39,887 nt of DNA from an uncultured cyanobacterium (GCA_913047395.1 CAJWUF010000005.1:1-39887), one strand, 5' to 3'; counted from the first letter of the stretch, positions 23,477 to 33,149 are shown. Notes: a model not told the origin generated them from the letters alone. Program-made: numbers and translations.

Positions 23477-23766
23477 CTTTTTCCTGGACCAGGTTTGCTT
23501 TGAATCAGACGTAGCAGCAGGGTTGCTTCGTCCAGTGTTGTGACAACAAAAACTTCCTGTACTGAGCTCCCTCGCCTGGCAACCAGCTTGAACCCACCTT
23601 TAATTGGTGTTGAAATTCTGAGTTGAAGTTGAGGACAGCGACCTTTGACGCGTTTTATAACTGCTGGAGTAATGGTTTGGATGTTTTTATCCTCTGCAAG
23701 GGCCTTTAACCAAGGGATAAGACCTTCTACGTAGGTGCTGTGGGTGATTACAACCCGTCCCATCAC
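23473..23766 (-). CDS. DUF2103-type predicted metal-binding protein
   Basis: The 97-residue protein begins MMGRVVITHSTYVEGLIPWLK, continues TITPAVIKRVKGRCPQLQLR and has the core STPIKGGFKLVARRGSSVQE, followed by VFVVTTLDEATLLLRLI, a pattern I associate with the cyanobacterial DUF2103 family. The function is unknown; the family is described as metal-binding and the single His and Cys here are at 8 and about 47. The start is ATG 23766 (or 23763). The next gene downstream overlaps it by four bases. Confidence 0.75.
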   Translation of the reverse strand: MMGRVVITHSTYVEGLIPWLKALAEDKNIQTITPAVIKRVKGRCPQLQLRISTPIKGGFKLVARRGSSVQEVFVVTTLDEATLLLRLIQSKPGPGKR

Positions 23767-24373
23767 AACATGATCTGTCTTGATTGGTCGAAATTAGCCA
23801 GAGTTGCCACGAAAAAGGGGCTTATGTATTTGATGCGATGCTCAAATCCATTGATGGAATCCATGCTGAGGTTTTGGCATGCTCTTCGAGTCTCTTGTGT
23901 GCTCTAGCGATAGTTCTTACTGTTGAGCGACATGGCGAAGAGTTTCGCGGTATAGCCCTTTGCCCTGGCAAGAGCCACTTTTATAGGTTCAATTGCGAAT
24001 CCATGCGTTTTTTGAAAAGCTGATCTGCCTAACGATTACACCTTCAGCAGGAGAACCAATGGTTTAATCACTAGATATGCTTGTTTTGGAAAAATTCTCA
24101 AGCTTTAGAAAGTCTTGTTATCAAAAGGGTTTTTGATTTCAGAACGTCACGTTAATGGTAAGGATAGTTACGTGGGTTCCCTTGTTACTGCTTTGCATTT
24201 CTGTTTTAAGGGTTATCTCTTTCCACTTACAAGATGTTTTTGAAATAGGCAGAGCTATGTGGTATTTAGGCATCTAATATGCTCTCATTGATTAATGGTC
24301 TAAGCCTTATGAGTCCTCGGATTTAGATGCAAATTCAAGGTCATTTTTGATACTTGCTGAAGCATTGCCTTTT
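23767..24373. other. Long spacer between DUF2103 gene and clpS
   Basis: About 600 bases. A frame at 23784-24023 (79 codons) has no features that I can support, and the other five frames look non-coding. No tRNA or clear hairpin was found. It may hold a non-coding RNA or gene remnants, but nothing shows it. Confidence 0.4.
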
Positions 24374-24670
24374 TTAGCATTGTTCAAGTGGTGCCATGGT
24401 TAGTCCCTCCCCAGCCAATTGCTGGTGGTAGAGCTCTGCTTGTTCTAGTGGGCCACACCATACCTCTGCAGAGCCCTGCCCATCGATTTGATAAGCAAGG
24501 TTCCAGGCACGCTCTTCGCTCATGCCTGGAATGATCTTGCGTAGACAATCGACGACGTGTTGAAAAGTGTTTACGTCATCGTTGAGGACGATCACGCGGG
24601 CTTGCGGATACTTCTTGGTTTCCTTGGTACGTTCTAGAACTGGGGTTGTACCGGGAGTCGCAAACGTCAT
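24374..24670 (-). CDS. clpS: ATP-dependent Clp protease adaptor ClpS
   Basis: ClpS binds N-degron substrates and hands them to the Clp ATPase. The 98-residue protein has the family core VIVLNDDVNTFQHVVDCLRK (27-46), IIPGMSEERAWNLAYQIDGQG and AEVWCGPLEQAELYHQQL. The DD-x-N-T-F motif that shapes the N-degron pocket is complete. It is divergent from petN, 74 bases away, with both promoters in this gap. clpP lies 2.6 kb away, matching the proteolysis theme. Confidence 0.97.
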   Translation of the reverse strand: MTFATPGTTPVLERTKETKKYPQARVIVLNDDVNTFQHVVDCLRKIIPGMSEERAWNLAYQIDGQGSAEVWCGPLEQAELYHQQLAGEGLTMAPLEQC

Positions 24671-24705
24671 GACTGATGAAACGGCTGTGACGTGTAAAAT
24701 GGGTT

Positions 24706-24721
24706 TAGCCTCGACAGGCTA
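24706..24721. promoter_or_regulatory. Small hairpin before petN
   Basis: TAGCCT-CGAC-AGGCTA is a perfect six-base stem with a four-base loop, 23 bases before the petN ATG. It may be in the 5' leader of petN and affect translation or stability. No T-run follows. Confidence 0.35.
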
Positions 24722-24744
24722 GGTCAATCTCATCCTCGACTTCT

Positions 24745-24846
24745 ATGTTGTTCACTCTCGCCTGGGCCTCTTTGGCGGCTGTGTTCAGTTTCTCTATCGC
24801 TATGGTCGTTTGGGGACGTAATGGCGATAATACACTGAACTTCTGA
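24745..24846 (+). CDS. petN: Cytochrome b6f complex subunit PetN
   Basis: The 33-residue protein consists of one membrane helix and a polar end. The segment [20 protein letters not shown], with the invariant VVWGRNG after the helix, identifies PetN, the smallest subunit of the cytochrome b6f complex of the thylakoid electron chain. It starts at ATG 24745 and ends at TGA 24844-24846. It is divergent from clpS. A 50-residue membrane protein begins one base after its stop, on the same strand. Its size is below the usual gene-finding cut-off. Confidence 0.93.
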   Translation: MLFTLAWASLAAVFSFSIAMVVWGRNGDNTLNF

Positions 24847-24847
24847 G

Positions 24848-25000
24848 GTGCCAGAGGCTCTCGATTTCCCAGGACTTAATCAGCTCCTGTCAATAACCGC
24901 AACCGCGCTGTTGGTCTTTGTGACCATAGCTGCGATATATCTTTCAACAGTTGATTGGAGTGATAGACGACGGCGTAAAAAGGCAGATGAGAAGAAATGA
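24848..25000 (+). CDS. Small single-span membrane protein downstream of petN
   Basis: A GTG start at 24848, one base after the petN stop, opens a 50-codon frame to TGA 24998-25000. The product has a short N-terminal part (PEALDFPGLNQLL), one membrane helix (about residues 14-34, SITATALLVFVTIAAIYLS) and a strongly charged tail (DWSDRRRRKKADEKK). Orientation by the positive-inside rule would place the tail in the cytoplasm. The overlap with the next start (ATG 24987, 14 bases) and closeness to petN suggest an operon. The family is not recognised; a minor membrane subunit or assembly factor is possible. Confidence 0.65.
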   Translation: MPEALDFPGLNQLLSITATALLVFVTIAAIYLSTVDWSDRRRRKKADEKK

Positions 25001-26483
25001 ACAACTTAAACTTGACACAAGTGTGAACAGGTTTAGAAAGTCAATCTACTTTTTGAGCCTTAATCGAATTAGGCAGTATTTCTTTCACTTTCCCGTCACA
25101 TCAGCATTCTTGTTGACATTGTTGTTAATACCTAGTATCGGTATCTTGTGCTTAAAGGATTATTTGCCATTTAACTCAGCTGATGGGGACAAGAACTTCT
25201 CGAGGCTGATGATAAGGATGAATTTGCTGCAGAGTTTTGAGGGTGATTCACAACGTGCTCCTCCTCGCCTTTGGAATGAAAGACTTGGCATTAAATTGGC
25301 TAAGGACCTTTGGCGCCATCAGGGAAGGGGTATTTGGTGGAAAGCATGGGCAGATGATGGTGGGGCCTATTTAATAGTCCCGGCTATTATTTGGCCTAAC
25401 AAGGTCAATGTTCGGGTAGCATCAAAACGCCTTGGTGATTTCGTTGTTGTTGGCTCAGATGCCTTGCATCGTCGACTGCTGATTCAAGGATTAGAGCAGC
25501 AGCCAGATCAACTATCAGTAAGCACTTCTGATTTGCTGCGTCACTGCAAATCAGCCTTGGAAGCTGGACCGGCAGTTATGTGGCGTCCTGCAGCTTTAGC
25601 TTCAATAAGTAAATCAATTGCACCAATACTTCAGTTTGCTCGCTTTGGATGTATTTCTCTTCGCTCTGATCAAAATCAGCTCAGTTGGCAAGGAGTGGTA
25701 GGTAGGCTTTCTCTTGCCTCAGCCCCGGCTTATCTAAATTCCAAGCCTTCAAATAATCGTTCCTCGACTTATAACTTATCAGCAAGCCGCGATGATGAAA
25801 GCCTGCTTTTGAAGCTTCAGGCAGAGAATGTAGATTTGCTAATTGGAGGCTTGCTTTCCAAGCCTGTTATTGTTAATTCTCTTGAAACTAATTACGGCTT
25901 GCAGCTAGATTCGAGGCAGAGAATTGCTGCAGCGCCCTTGTCGTTGAAAATGAGTAAGGAGCCTAAAGGTAGTTTTATGGCTAGTCTTCAAATGAAGTTG
26001 AAACTTCCAAAAGGACCCTCTAAATGGCAATCTGCTATTAACACGATTACTCAACGGCTAGAGGAGCGTGGATATAAAAAAGGAGTTGATTTGGCTAATA
26101 AAAATAATCATAATATTGACGAGGATATCTCAGGGCTAACCATCTGGCGTCAGCCAGGTGATGAAGCTGTTATTGGAGGCTGGGCTTGGCAACAACAAAA
26201 TAGCCTACCTACTAGTCTTAGTATTGCTTTAGGTGCTGCTCCAAATCCAACTTCAATATCTAGCCATTTTCTATCACCAGTTCATGGTGAGGTTTTGAGA
26301 TTCACTGCTGACCCAGCAGAGTTGAATCGTTTAGGACTTCTAGATGGCCTTTGGCCCACCCTTGTTAAACAGGCAGGTGGAATTAGTGTGAACCTGCATT
26401 CATTGCATGGCAGCAAGTCGAAAACTCATCACTGGTGGTGGATGCATGGTCAGTTGAGATTGGAACCTGCCTCACTTCGCTAA
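24987..26483 (+). CDS. Large membrane-anchored protein of unknown function
   Basis: From ATG 24987 the protein has 498 residues: a basic N-terminus, one membrane helix (about 36-58, FPVTSAFLLTLLLIPSIGIL), and a large soluble part of mixed strands and helices, very likely outside the cytoplasm. No catalytic motif is seen. The C-terminal end is rich in Trp and His (HHWWWMHGQL). The layout resembles the DUF3352-type cyanobacterial proteins, but I cannot confirm it. The start overlaps the 50-residue gene by 14 bases, hence likely translational coupling with petN upstream. A longer frame from 24951 is less likely, as it would overlap more. It ends convergent with thf1, four bases apart. Confidence 0.75.
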   Translation: MRRNEQLKLDTSVNRFRKSIYFLSLNRIRQYFFHFPVTSAFLLTLLLIPSIGILCLKDYLPFNSADGDKNFSRLMIRMNLLQSFEGDSQRAPPRLWNERLGIKLAKDLWRHQGRGIWWKAWADDGGAYLIVPAIIWPNKVNVRVASKRLGDFVVVGSDALHRRLLIQGLEQQPDQLSVSTSDLLRHCKSALEAGPAVMWRPAALASISKSIAPILQFARFGCISLRSDQNQLSWQGVVGRLSLASAPAYLNSKPSNNRSSTYNLSASRDDESLLLKLQAENVDLLIGGLLSKPVIVNSLETNYGLQLDSRQRIAAAPLSLKMSKEPKGSFMASLQMKLKLPKGPSKWQSAINTITQRLEERGYKKGVDLANKNNHNIDEDISGLTIWRQPGDEAVIGGWAWQQQNSLPTSLSIALGAAPNPTSISSHFLSPVHGEVLRFTADPAELNRLGLLDGLWPTLVKQAGGISVNLHSLHGSKSKTHHWWWMHGQLRLEPASLR

Positions 26484-26487
26484 ACCT

Positions 26488-27177
26488 TTAGTTTTCTAGA
26501 TTAGTTTTTGTTTTTTCAGCTTCCCTTCGTTCCCGCTTACGGCGTTCTGAAGCCACAGTCTCTTCAATTAGCTCTACAGCTTGAGCCATTTTTTCGAGGT
26601 TGCTCTTATAGAGGTTCAAGTCTTTTTCTACTCTGGCTTTAGTGAATCCAATTGATTCGCTTAGCTCATGAGCGATTTCGCTAAGTCGTTCAGGATCCGT
26701 GGATTCATCATCTTGAGCAGACGCAAGAAGTCTGAACAGGCCAACAGCCATTAGACGTGTGTAATGAACCGTATTTTGCCCGCTTTTACGTAATCCTTGA
26801 GCTAGAGCTTCAGGAGCCCCTTCGCCCTGCGTCAAGATCCAGGTTTGGACATCTTTAAGAGTTTGACCGCGGACAGACTCAAGGGTTTTGTGGGCTTGTT
26901 TACGAAGTGCATTTGGATCGAATCCGCAGCTACGGCACAGAGCACTAAAAAGGGCCTCTAGGTGGCCTTCTGGGCGGTACCCGCGGGTAAAGACATCAAA
27001 AACTTCGTCAAGGCCAACAGCAAAAAGTGCGTCGGGATAGAAGTGCTTTTGGTGACTCAGGAGATGAAGTTCGACAAGAAGCTCATCGGCAGTGCGTTTG
27101 TATAGAGCTGGGATGACGTGTGGGAAGTCATGGTTGAACGCACGTTTGCTGTCAGCAATGGTCTTTCGGTCACTCAA
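26488..27177 (-). CDS. thf1: Thylakoid formation / photosystem II biogenesis protein Thf1 (Psb29)
   Basis: The 229-residue protein is largely helical with the start [22 protein letters not shown] (about 5-26), [21 protein letters not shown] and a long C-terminal coiled coil (about 180-228: [24 protein letters not shown]). These match Psb29/Thf1, which is needed for photosystem II repair and, in cyanobacteria, stabilises FtsH complexes. ftsH and clpP are neighbours, which supports the role. It is divergent from clpP; their ATGs are 81 bases apart. Confidence 0.93.
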   Translation of the reverse strand: MSDRKTIADSKRAFNHDFPHVIPALYKRTADELLVELHLLSHQKHFYPDALFAVGLDEVFDVFTRGYRPEGHLEALFSALCRSCGFDPNALRKQAHKTLESVRGQTLKDVQTWILTQGEGAPEALAQGLRKSGQNTVHYTRLMAVGLFRLLASAQDDESTDPERLSEIAHELSESIGFTKARVEKDLNLYKSNLEKMAQAVELIEETVASERRKRERREAEKTKTNLEN

Positions 27178-27258
27178 GTGCCTGGCCCGAGCTCAGTGGT
27201 ATTTGACCTTAGCGCCGTTGATGGCACCGTTAGGATCGTGAAAACCGAGCAAAGCAGC

Positions 27259-27849
27259 ATGATCCCGATTGTGATTGAAGAGTCGGGCCGTGGAGAGAGG
27301 GCCTTTGATATTTATTCGCGACTTTTGCGTGAAAGGATAATCTTCTTGGGTGAAACAGTTACGAGCGACTCCGCCAATCGAATCGTTGCTCAGATGTTAT
27401 TCCTTGAGGCAGAGGACCCTGATAAGGATATTTATTTGTATATCAACTCACCAGGTGGATCGGTTTACGATGGCTTAGGTATCTTTGACACAATGCAGCA
27501 TGTAAAACCTGATATTCATACTGTTTGTGTTGGTTTGGCTGCAAGTATGGGTGCTTTTCTCCTCTGTGCAGGAACAAAAGGTAAGCGCAGTAGTTTGCAA
27601 CATTCTAGAATAATGATTCACCAGCCGCTTGGAGGTGCTAGTGGTCAAGCAAGTGATATTCGCATTCAGGCAGATGAGATACTTTACATTAAGGATCGCT
27701 TAAATCGCATTTTGGCTGAACGTACTGGTCAACCTCTAGATAGAATACAAGAAGATACTGATCGCGACTTTTTCATGTCTCCTGGTGAGGCAGTTAGCTA
27801 CGGCTTGGTAGATACTGTTATTGATAAGCGCCCGGTACATTCGCTTTGA
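27259..27849 (+). CDS. clpP: ATP-dependent Clp protease proteolytic subunit
   Basis: ClpP forms the tetradecameric proteolytic chamber used with ClpC/ClpX. The 196-residue protein begins with [20 protein letters not shown] and has the catalytic triad Ser96 (GLAASMGA), His121 (MIHQPLGG) and Asp170 (DTDRDFF), with [11 protein letters not shown] of the oxyanion side. ATG 27259 is the start because the family begins with this methionine; a longer frame back to 27118 runs into the divergent thf1 gene. Picocyanobacteria carry several ClpP paralogues, and this looks like an active one. It ends convergent with ftsH. Confidence 0.96.
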   Translation: MIPIVIEESGRGERAFDIYSRLLRERIIFLGETVTSDSANRIVAQMLFLEAEDPDKDIYLYINSPGGSVYDGLGIFDTMQHVKPDIHTVCVGLAASMGAFLLCAGTKGKRSSLQHSRIMIHQPLGGASGQASDIRIQADEILYIKDRLNRILAERTGQPLDRIQEDTDRDFFMSPGEAVSYGLVDTVIDKRPVHSL

Positions 27850-27883
27850 TTACGTAGCGTACTTTTTGATTGAGATTGCTGGT

Positions 27884-29809
27884 TCATTTTTCTTGAATAT
27901 TAAGCAGAGGTATGGTCCTTTCCTTTTCAGGGATAGCAGTGAATTCGGTCACAATTGCTCTAAATTCATCGCCATCAATAGTTTCCTTTTCGATTAGTAT
28001 TTCAACAAGACTATCCATAGCTTCACGGTGCTTTCTTACGAGTTGAACAGTTTCTGCATAGCAATGTTTTACCATTGTTCTTACTGCCTGATCGATTTGG
28101 TGGGCGATAGCATCTGAAATATCACTCCGGGTCATTAGATCACGGCCTAGAAATACTTCTTGATTGCCACTCTCTAATGAAACTGGTCCTAAATCACTCA
28201 TGCCGAATCGTGTGACCATTTGACGAGCCATTGATGCAACCTGTTGTATATCCCCACCGGCGCCTGTGGTTATCTCTGTATCACCAAAAATTACATCTTC
28301 TGCAGCACGGCCTCCTAAGGCTCCCATGATTCGTGCTTTTAACTGGGCTCGAGTTATTAACATCTGCTCTTCATCTGGTGAGAACCAAGTCAGCCCCTGA
28401 GCTTGACCTCTAGGTATAAGAGTGACTTTCTGAACAGGATCGTGATCCTTGACTAATGTTCCCACCAGTGCATGACCAACTTCGTGGTAAGCGATAAGTC
28501 TCTTGCTGCGGCCATCAGTGAGTGGCCGTCCTTCCATGCCGGCAATAATTCTATCTACAGAATCATCTATTTCAGCGATGCTGATTGCTTTCTTTCTACG
28601 GCGGGCGGTAAGAATTGCTGCCTCATTAAGCAAGTTAGCAAGGTCAGCTCCAGTGAATCCTGGAGTGCGTCGTGCGATGTTTTCTAGTGAAAGCTTCTCT
28701 TCAAGTTTCTTGTTACGAGCATGCACCTCAAGTATCGATAAGCGACCTTTAATATCAGGTGAATCTACGGAAACCTGACGGTCAAAACGACCTGGACGCA
28801 ACAGTGCCGAATCAAGTACATCAGGGCGGTTTGTTGCCGCAATAATGATGATGCCGCTATTTCCCTCAAAGCCGTCCATCTCTGTGAGCAGTTGATTAAG
28901 CGTTTGTTCTCGCTCATCATTACCACCACCAATACCTGCACCTCGTTGACGTCCTACTGCATCAATTTCATCAATAAAGATTATGCAAGGTGTGTTCTCC
29001 TTCGCCCGCTTGAAGAGGTCACGTACACGACTAGCACCTACACCAACAAACATTTCTACAAATTCTGATCCAGAAAGAGAGAAGAAGGGAACACCAGCTT
29101 CTCCAGCAATTGCTTTGGCGAGGAGTGTTTTACCAGTACCTGGAGGTCCTACAAGCAGAACTCCTTTTGGAATCTGTGCACCTACAGATATGAAGCGCTC
29201 AGGTTGTTTTAGGAAGGTCACTACTTCTTCTAGATCCTGTTTTGCTTCAGTGATGCCTGCAACATCATCAAATTTGACCCCTGTTTCAGCTTCCATCGCG
29301 AAGCGGGCTTTGGTTTTGCCGAATTGCATCGCTTGTCCTGGGCCCCCTGGCATGGAGCTAGAGCGACGGGCTAGCAGGATCAGTCCTCCAATCAGCAGGA
29401 GCGGGAATAGGAGACTGCCTAAAAAACCAAGGGCTGGAGGAGTGGTTCGCGCAGGATGAATGTCGAAACTGATTCCTTCAGCTTTAAGAGTGTTGATTAA
29501 CTCAGGAGCTAGGCCAGGTAGGTCAACACGCAGTCGTTGTACTCGATTATCAAGTTCAGGATCTACGGCCTCCACGACCGCATTACGCCCGCCGTCGTAG
29601 ATGTCAACAGCAGTTACTCTGCCCGCTTCCACATAGTCGAGAAAGCGTCCGTAGCTCATGCGAGTTACAACCGCACTGCGCGTTGCAAGTGTTGTGTCAC
29701 TGTTCGGTGGGCCACTGAGTTTGCTGCTGCCCAATATTTGCCAGCTAAGCAGCAAGGCCACAATGATCGGGAGCAGCCAGAGAGCAATGAGACGCCAGCG
29801 CTGATTCAT
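27884..29809 (-). CDS. ftsH: ATP-dependent zinc metalloprotease FtsH
   Basis: The 641-residue protein has two membrane helices (about 5-25 and 127-147) around a lumenal segment, an AAA domain with Walker A GPPGTGKT (221-228), Walker [33 protein letters not shown], and the zinc site HEVGH (442-446) with a later [11 protein letters not shown] segment. FtsH degrades damaged photosystem II D1 protein and other membrane proteins. thf1/psb29 is a neighbour and known partner. The ATG at 29809 overlaps by ATGA a 36-codon upstream frame (29806-29916). Picocyanobacteria have several FtsH copies; which one this is, I cannot say. Confidence 0.97.
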   Translation of the reverse strand: MNQRWRLIALWLLPIIVALLLSWQILGSSKLSGPPNSDTTLATRSAVVTRMSYGRFLDYVEAGRVTAVDIYDGGRNAVVEAVDPELDNRVQRLRVDLPGLAPELINTLKAEGISFDIHPARTTPPALGFLGSLLFPLLLIGGLILLARRSSSMPGGPGQAMQFGKTKARFAMEAETGVKFDDVAGITEAKQDLEEVVTFLKQPERFISVGAQIPKGVLLVGPPGTGKTLLAKAIAGEAGVPFFSLSGSEFVEMFVGVGASRVRDLFKRAKENTPCIIFIDEIDAVGRQRGAGIGGGNDEREQTLNQLLTEMDGFEGNSGIIIIAATNRPDVLDSALLRPGRFDRQVSVDSPDIKGRLSILEVHARNKKLEEKLSLENIARRTPGFTGADLANLLNEAAILTARRRKKAISIAEIDDSVDRIIAGMEGRPLTDGRSKRLIAYHEVGHALVGTLVKDHDPVQKVTLIPRGQAQGLTWFSPDEEQMLITRAQLKARIMGALGGRAAEDVIFGDTEITTGAGGDIQQVASMARQMVTRFGMSDLGPVSLESGNQEVFLGRDLMTRSDISDAIAHQIDQAVRTMVKHCYAETVQLVRKHREAMDSLVEILIEKETIDGDEFRAIVTEFTAIPEKERTIPLLNIQEK

Positions 29810-29916
29810 CTGCTGCAGGATGGTTCACTGACTGTAACGGTGCTGATGGTTAGATCGTTGGTCGAATTCCCCGCTTCAAGCGCAATGCCAATGGAAAGCG
29901 GAAACGAGTTTTCCAT
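29806..29916 (-). CDS. Possible upstream ORF of ftsH (36 aa)
   Basis: ATG 29916 is preceded by AGGG six bases upstream, a good ribosome site, and opens a 36-codon frame that stops at TGA 29806-29808, overlapping the ftsH start in the ATGA pattern typical of coupled genes. The product ([20 protein letters not shown] and a Ser/Thr-rich tail) is not hydrophobic and is not recognised. It could be a leader that couples or represses ftsH translation. No known family; may be chance. Confidence 0.3.
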   Translation of the reverse strand: MENSFPLSIGIALEAGNSTNDLTISTVTVSEPSCSR

Positions 29917-30128
29917 CTCGATCCCTGATCAGTTATCAAGATTACTCATTTTAGAGGTTGATAATAGTTCTATCAGCAGAACTGATTGGGCCCTATTACG
30001 GTATTAATAATCAACTGACTGCTGTAGATAAATTTTACCTATTAATCCATTGGTTGCTCATAGTTGATCATTGATATTCCCACAAAGTCATTCTTGTTTA
30101 ATGATGCCTTCAAGACACATACAACAAA
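29917..30128. other. Spacer between ftsH leader and MacB-type permease
   Basis: About 210 bases without a gene (about 320 bases back to ftsH itself if the leader frame is not real). It holds the ftsH promoter side. A short inverted repeat GATA...TATC lies near 29960-29976. No tRNA. Confidence 0.35.
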
Positions 30129-31358
30129 TCAAAGGCGACGTAAGGCAACAATCGGGTCAAGCCTTGCTGCTCTTCTGGCGGGAACAACACCGAAGAACAA
30201 GCCAATTGATCCTGATAGGGACACGGTGATTAGAACCATGCCTGCTCCAATAGTTGCAGGTAGAGGAGTTAATACCGATATTGCCAAGACTGTGCCAACG
30301 CCCAACGTTGTGCCGATGAGACCTCCTAGGGATGCAAGGGCAAGTGATTCGACCAGAAACTGTTTCAAAACATCGTTACTACGAGCCCCAAGCGCCTTTC
30401 TTAGACCGATTTCCTCTGTGCGTTCACTTACTGAAACCAACATGATGTTCATTATTCCGATCCCTCCTACCAATAGCGATATTCCTCCGATAGCCGCCAG
30501 CATCAGGGTTAAGCCACCAGTGATAGTGGTGACGACGTTGAGGGCATCTTTTTGTGAGCGAACGGCAAAATCGTCATCGCGAAGAATTCGATGTCGCTGG
30601 CGCAGAAGATTTGTGATCTGAAATTTTGCAGCTCCAGTGCTCGCTTTGTCATTGGCTTCCACACTGATGACACCTAGGCTTATTCCATAGGTTGGATCTC
30701 TGCCTACGAGTCGGCTCACCATTGTTGTCAGAGGGATATAAGCATTTTTATCCTGATTGTTGCCAAATACAGCGCCTTTAGGAGCCATCACCCCAATCAC
30801 ATCAAATGATTGATCCTTGATACGTAGGGTCTTACCAATGGCCTGGCTAGTAGGGAAGAGCTTGTCAACGAGGTCTGGACCAATTACCACCACATTTGCG
30901 TTACTACGAAGGTCTTGATCACTTATGAAGCGTCCACGGGCTATCTCAAAGTTGCGCACCTGTAAGAAAGCTGGTGTGATCCCTGAGATGGAACTAGTAG
31001 CACTTCTCGACCCAGACTGAATCACTTCGCTTGAGGTGATTTGTGGTGCTACTCGCTTGATGCTTGGAACTTGCTCAGCGATCGCCTCAGAATCTTCGAT
31101 CACAAGAGTTTTTGGGAAATCCACACCTCGTCGACGAGTGTCGTTATTGCCTGGAACCACAAACAGCACATTGGCGCCAAGGGTGCTTAGTTGTGCTTCT
31201 GCCAGATTCTGAGCACCACGTCCGACACCAACGAGCGTGATCACAGATGCATTCCCAATTACGATGCCAAGCATTGTCAGCAGACTTCGCAGTCGATTGG
31301 CTTTCAGGTTTGTGAATGCCATGCTCACCGTTTCGATGAGTGGCAACTTTCTTGCCAT
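30129..31358 (-). CDS. MacB-type ABC transporter permease (FtsX domain)
   Basis: The 409-residue protein has one membrane helix near the N-terminus (about 24-46), a large outer MacB-type domain (about 50-270) and three C-terminal helices (about 285-310, 335-365, 375-400) of the FtsX domain. MVSVSERTEEIGLRKALGAR before the second helix is the typical coupling segment, and the end (RRAARLDPIVALRR) has the P-x-x-A-L-R motif of MacB/LolC. It is one half of a tripartite exporter or lipoprotein-release system; the ATPase is not in the window. Its start lies six bases after the pyk stop, so the two are probably on one transcript. Confidence 0.9.
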   Translation of the reverse strand: MARKLPLIETVSMAFTNLKANRLRSLLTMLGIVIGNASVITLVGVGRGAQNLAEAQLSTLGANVLFVVPGNNDTRRRGVDFPKTLVIEDSEAIAEQVPSIKRVAPQITSSEVIQSGSRSATSSISGITPAFLQVRNFEIARGRFISDQDLRSNANVVVIGPDLVDKLFPTSQAIGKTLRIKDQSFDVIGVMAPKGAVFGNNQDKNAYIPLTTMVSRLVGRDPTYGISLGVISVEANDKASTGAAKFQITNLLRQRHRILRDDDFAVRSQKDALNVVTTITGGLTLMLAAIGGISLLVGGIGIMNIMLVSVSERTEEIGLRKALGARSNDVLKQFLVESLALASLGGLIGTTLGVGTVLAISVLTPLPATIGAGMVLITVSLSGSIGLFFGVVPARRAARLDPIVALRRL

Positions 31359-31364
31359 AAGCCC

Positions 31365-33149
31365 TTAGAGCATTGAGTCGAGCTTTGCGGACATGTTCTC
31401 GCTGTCACCGCGATGGATAGTGCCCTCCCGTAGCTGCATCGTCACCATTTCACCTTCACGGAGGTCTCTAGTGGCATGGGTTACACCTGTGATGACTGGA
31501 ATGCCGTGCTGTTTTGAGACCACAGCTGCATGGCAGTCTTCACCCTCTTGTTCTGCAATCACTCCTGCAGCTTCTTTGATGGCATCGAGAAAATCATCAC
31601 TTGTTTCTCGCACTACAAGTATTTCCCCTGGCTCAATGCGAGCCGAGTCGCTTGGGCATAAGGCAATTCTGATTTTGCCTCTGACGGATCCATTGCCGAT
31701 CCCGACACCGTGACCAATTACTGCACTAACAATTCCTACCTTCACCAGGTCAGTTGATCCGCTAACACCAGCCAATGTCCCTGCGGTTTGAATTACAAGA
31801 TCTCCCTCTTTAAGCAGATCCATCTCTTGAGCAACAGCCATGGCTGTGCTGAAGGTTCCGGTGGTGCTCTTCTGGGTTGGGATCAGTAGTGGAGTTACAC
31901 CCCATACCAATTGCAGTTTTCGAGCGACGTCCAACTCACTAGTTACCGCGAGAATCGGTGTTGCAGGTCGGAATTTGCTGACGTTGTGGGCGGTTGCACC
32001 ACTTTTGGTTAACGGCACGATTGCAGCAGCAGTGAGCTGCGTAGCAATACTGCTCACTGCTGCACTGATGGCGTTAGGAATGGTGCTTGCAAGATGACTA
32101 TCGGTTGGACGCTGGGGATAGTCCCTTTCAATGCGTCTGGCAATGGTGGCCATGGTTTGCACCGCTTCTACGGGGTAGTCACCTACTGCGGTTTCGTTGG
32201 AGAGCATCACCGCATCAGTACCGTCAAGGATTGCATTTGCTACATCACTTACTTCGGCTCGTGTTGGTCTAGGGCTTGAGGCCATCGAGTCGAGCATTTG
32301 GGTTGCTGTGATGATCGGAATCCCAAGGCTGTTTGCTTTGCGGATGAGATCTTTTTGCAGTAAAGGAACTTCCTCAGCAGGCATTTCAACGCCTAAGTCA
32401 CCCCTGGCAACCATGACTCCATCACAGAGAGGAAGGATCGCGTCGATTTGATCAATCGCCTCAAATTTTTCTATCTTTGCGATTACTGGCGTGTTGTGGC
32501 CATGTTTGCGGATGAGTTCGCGGATTTCCTGCATATCTGAAGGGTTCCGTACAAAGCTCAGAGCCACCCAATCCACGCCTTGTTGGAGCCCGAAGTCGAG
32601 ATCTTGGCGATCTTTGTCTGTGAGGGCACGAACCGATAGCTGAACATCAGGGAAGTTCACTCCCTTGTTATTCGAGAGCACACCCCCAACCGTGACACTG
32701 CAATGCAAGGTTTGTTCTGCAATATCAACCCGTTCAACCTTCATCTCAACCCGACCGTCATCAAGCAGGATTCGACTGCCGCTTGTGACTTCATTGGCGA
32801 GCTTCTCGTAAGTGACCGTTGCTACTGCCTGATCGCATTGCACATTTTTAGATGTCAGTGCGAATGGATCGCCATTGCTCAGCGTGATTGGGCCCTTGTT
32901 AAAGCGACCGAGGCGAATCTTGGGACCTTGTAGGTCTTGCAGAATGCCGATATGCATTCCTAATTCTTCAGATACCTGCCTAATGGTGGAGATGCGCTTG
33001 GCGTGTTCGCTGTGGTCACCATGTGAAAAATTCAGTCTGAAGGTTGTTGCACCAGCGACAACAAGATCCCTGATTCGTTCAGGGCTTTCAGTTGCCGGAC
33101 CAATAGTGGCAACGATTTTTGTCCGTCGGGTCAGATCAATCTGGGCCAT
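31365..33149 (-). CDS. pyk: Pyruvate kinase with C-terminal PEP-utiliser domain
   Basis: The enzyme makes pyruvate and ATP from phosphoenolpyruvate and ADP. From ATG 33149 it has 594 residues: the start LTRRTKIVATIGPATESPERI, FRLNFSHGDH, GVMVARGDLGVEMPAEEVPL, ITATQMLDSM and a C-terminal extra domain (about 490-590) with CHAAVVSKQHGIPVITG, the PEP-utiliser mobile domain seen in cyanobacterial and Bacillus pyruvate kinases. The His of that motif is present. A frame back to ATG 33182 exists but is less likely, as the family begins at AQIDLTRRTK. It is divergent from the MazG-like gene. Regulation could involve sugar phosphates or ATP, as in the family. Confidence 0.96.
   Translation of the reverse strand: MAQIDLTRRTKIVATIGPATESPERIRDLVVAGATTFRLNFSHGDHSEHAKRISTIRQVSEELGMHIGILQDLQGPKIRLGRFNKGPITLSNGDPFALTSKNVQCDQAVATVTYEKLANEVTSGSRILLDDGRVEMKVERVDIAEQTLHCSVTVGGVLSNNKGVNFPDVQLSVRALTDKDRQDLDFGLQQGVDWVALSFVRNPSDMQEIRELIRKHGHNTPVIAKIEKFEAIDQIDAILPLCDGVMVARGDLGVEMPAEEVPLLQKDLIRKANSLGIPIITATQMLDSMASSPRPTRAEVSDVANAILDGTDAVMLSNETAVGDYPVEAVQTMATIARRIERDYPQRPTDSHLASTIPNAISAAVSSIATQLTAAAIVPLTKSGATAHNVSKFRPATPILAVTSELDVARKLQLVWGVTPLLIPTQKSTTGTFSTAMAVAQEMDLLKEGDLVIQTAGTLAGVSGSTDLVKVGIVSAVIGHGVGIGNGSVRGKIRIALCPSDSARIEPGEILVVRETSDDFLDAIKEAAGVIAEQEGEDCHAAVVSKQHGIPVITGVTHATRDLREGEMVTMQLREGTIHRGDSENMSAKLDSML

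Noticed and set aside
23784-24023. 79-codon frame with TTG start
   Set aside because: No ribosome site and no features. Frames on both strands of this spacer look equally non-coding.
27118-27258. N-terminal extension of clpP
   Set aside because: It runs into the divergent thf1 gene, and ClpP proteins begin at the methionine chosen.
27850-27883. Terminator between convergent clpP and ftsH
   Set aside because: Only a four-base stem TACG/CGTA before CTTTTT is present, too weak to support a call.
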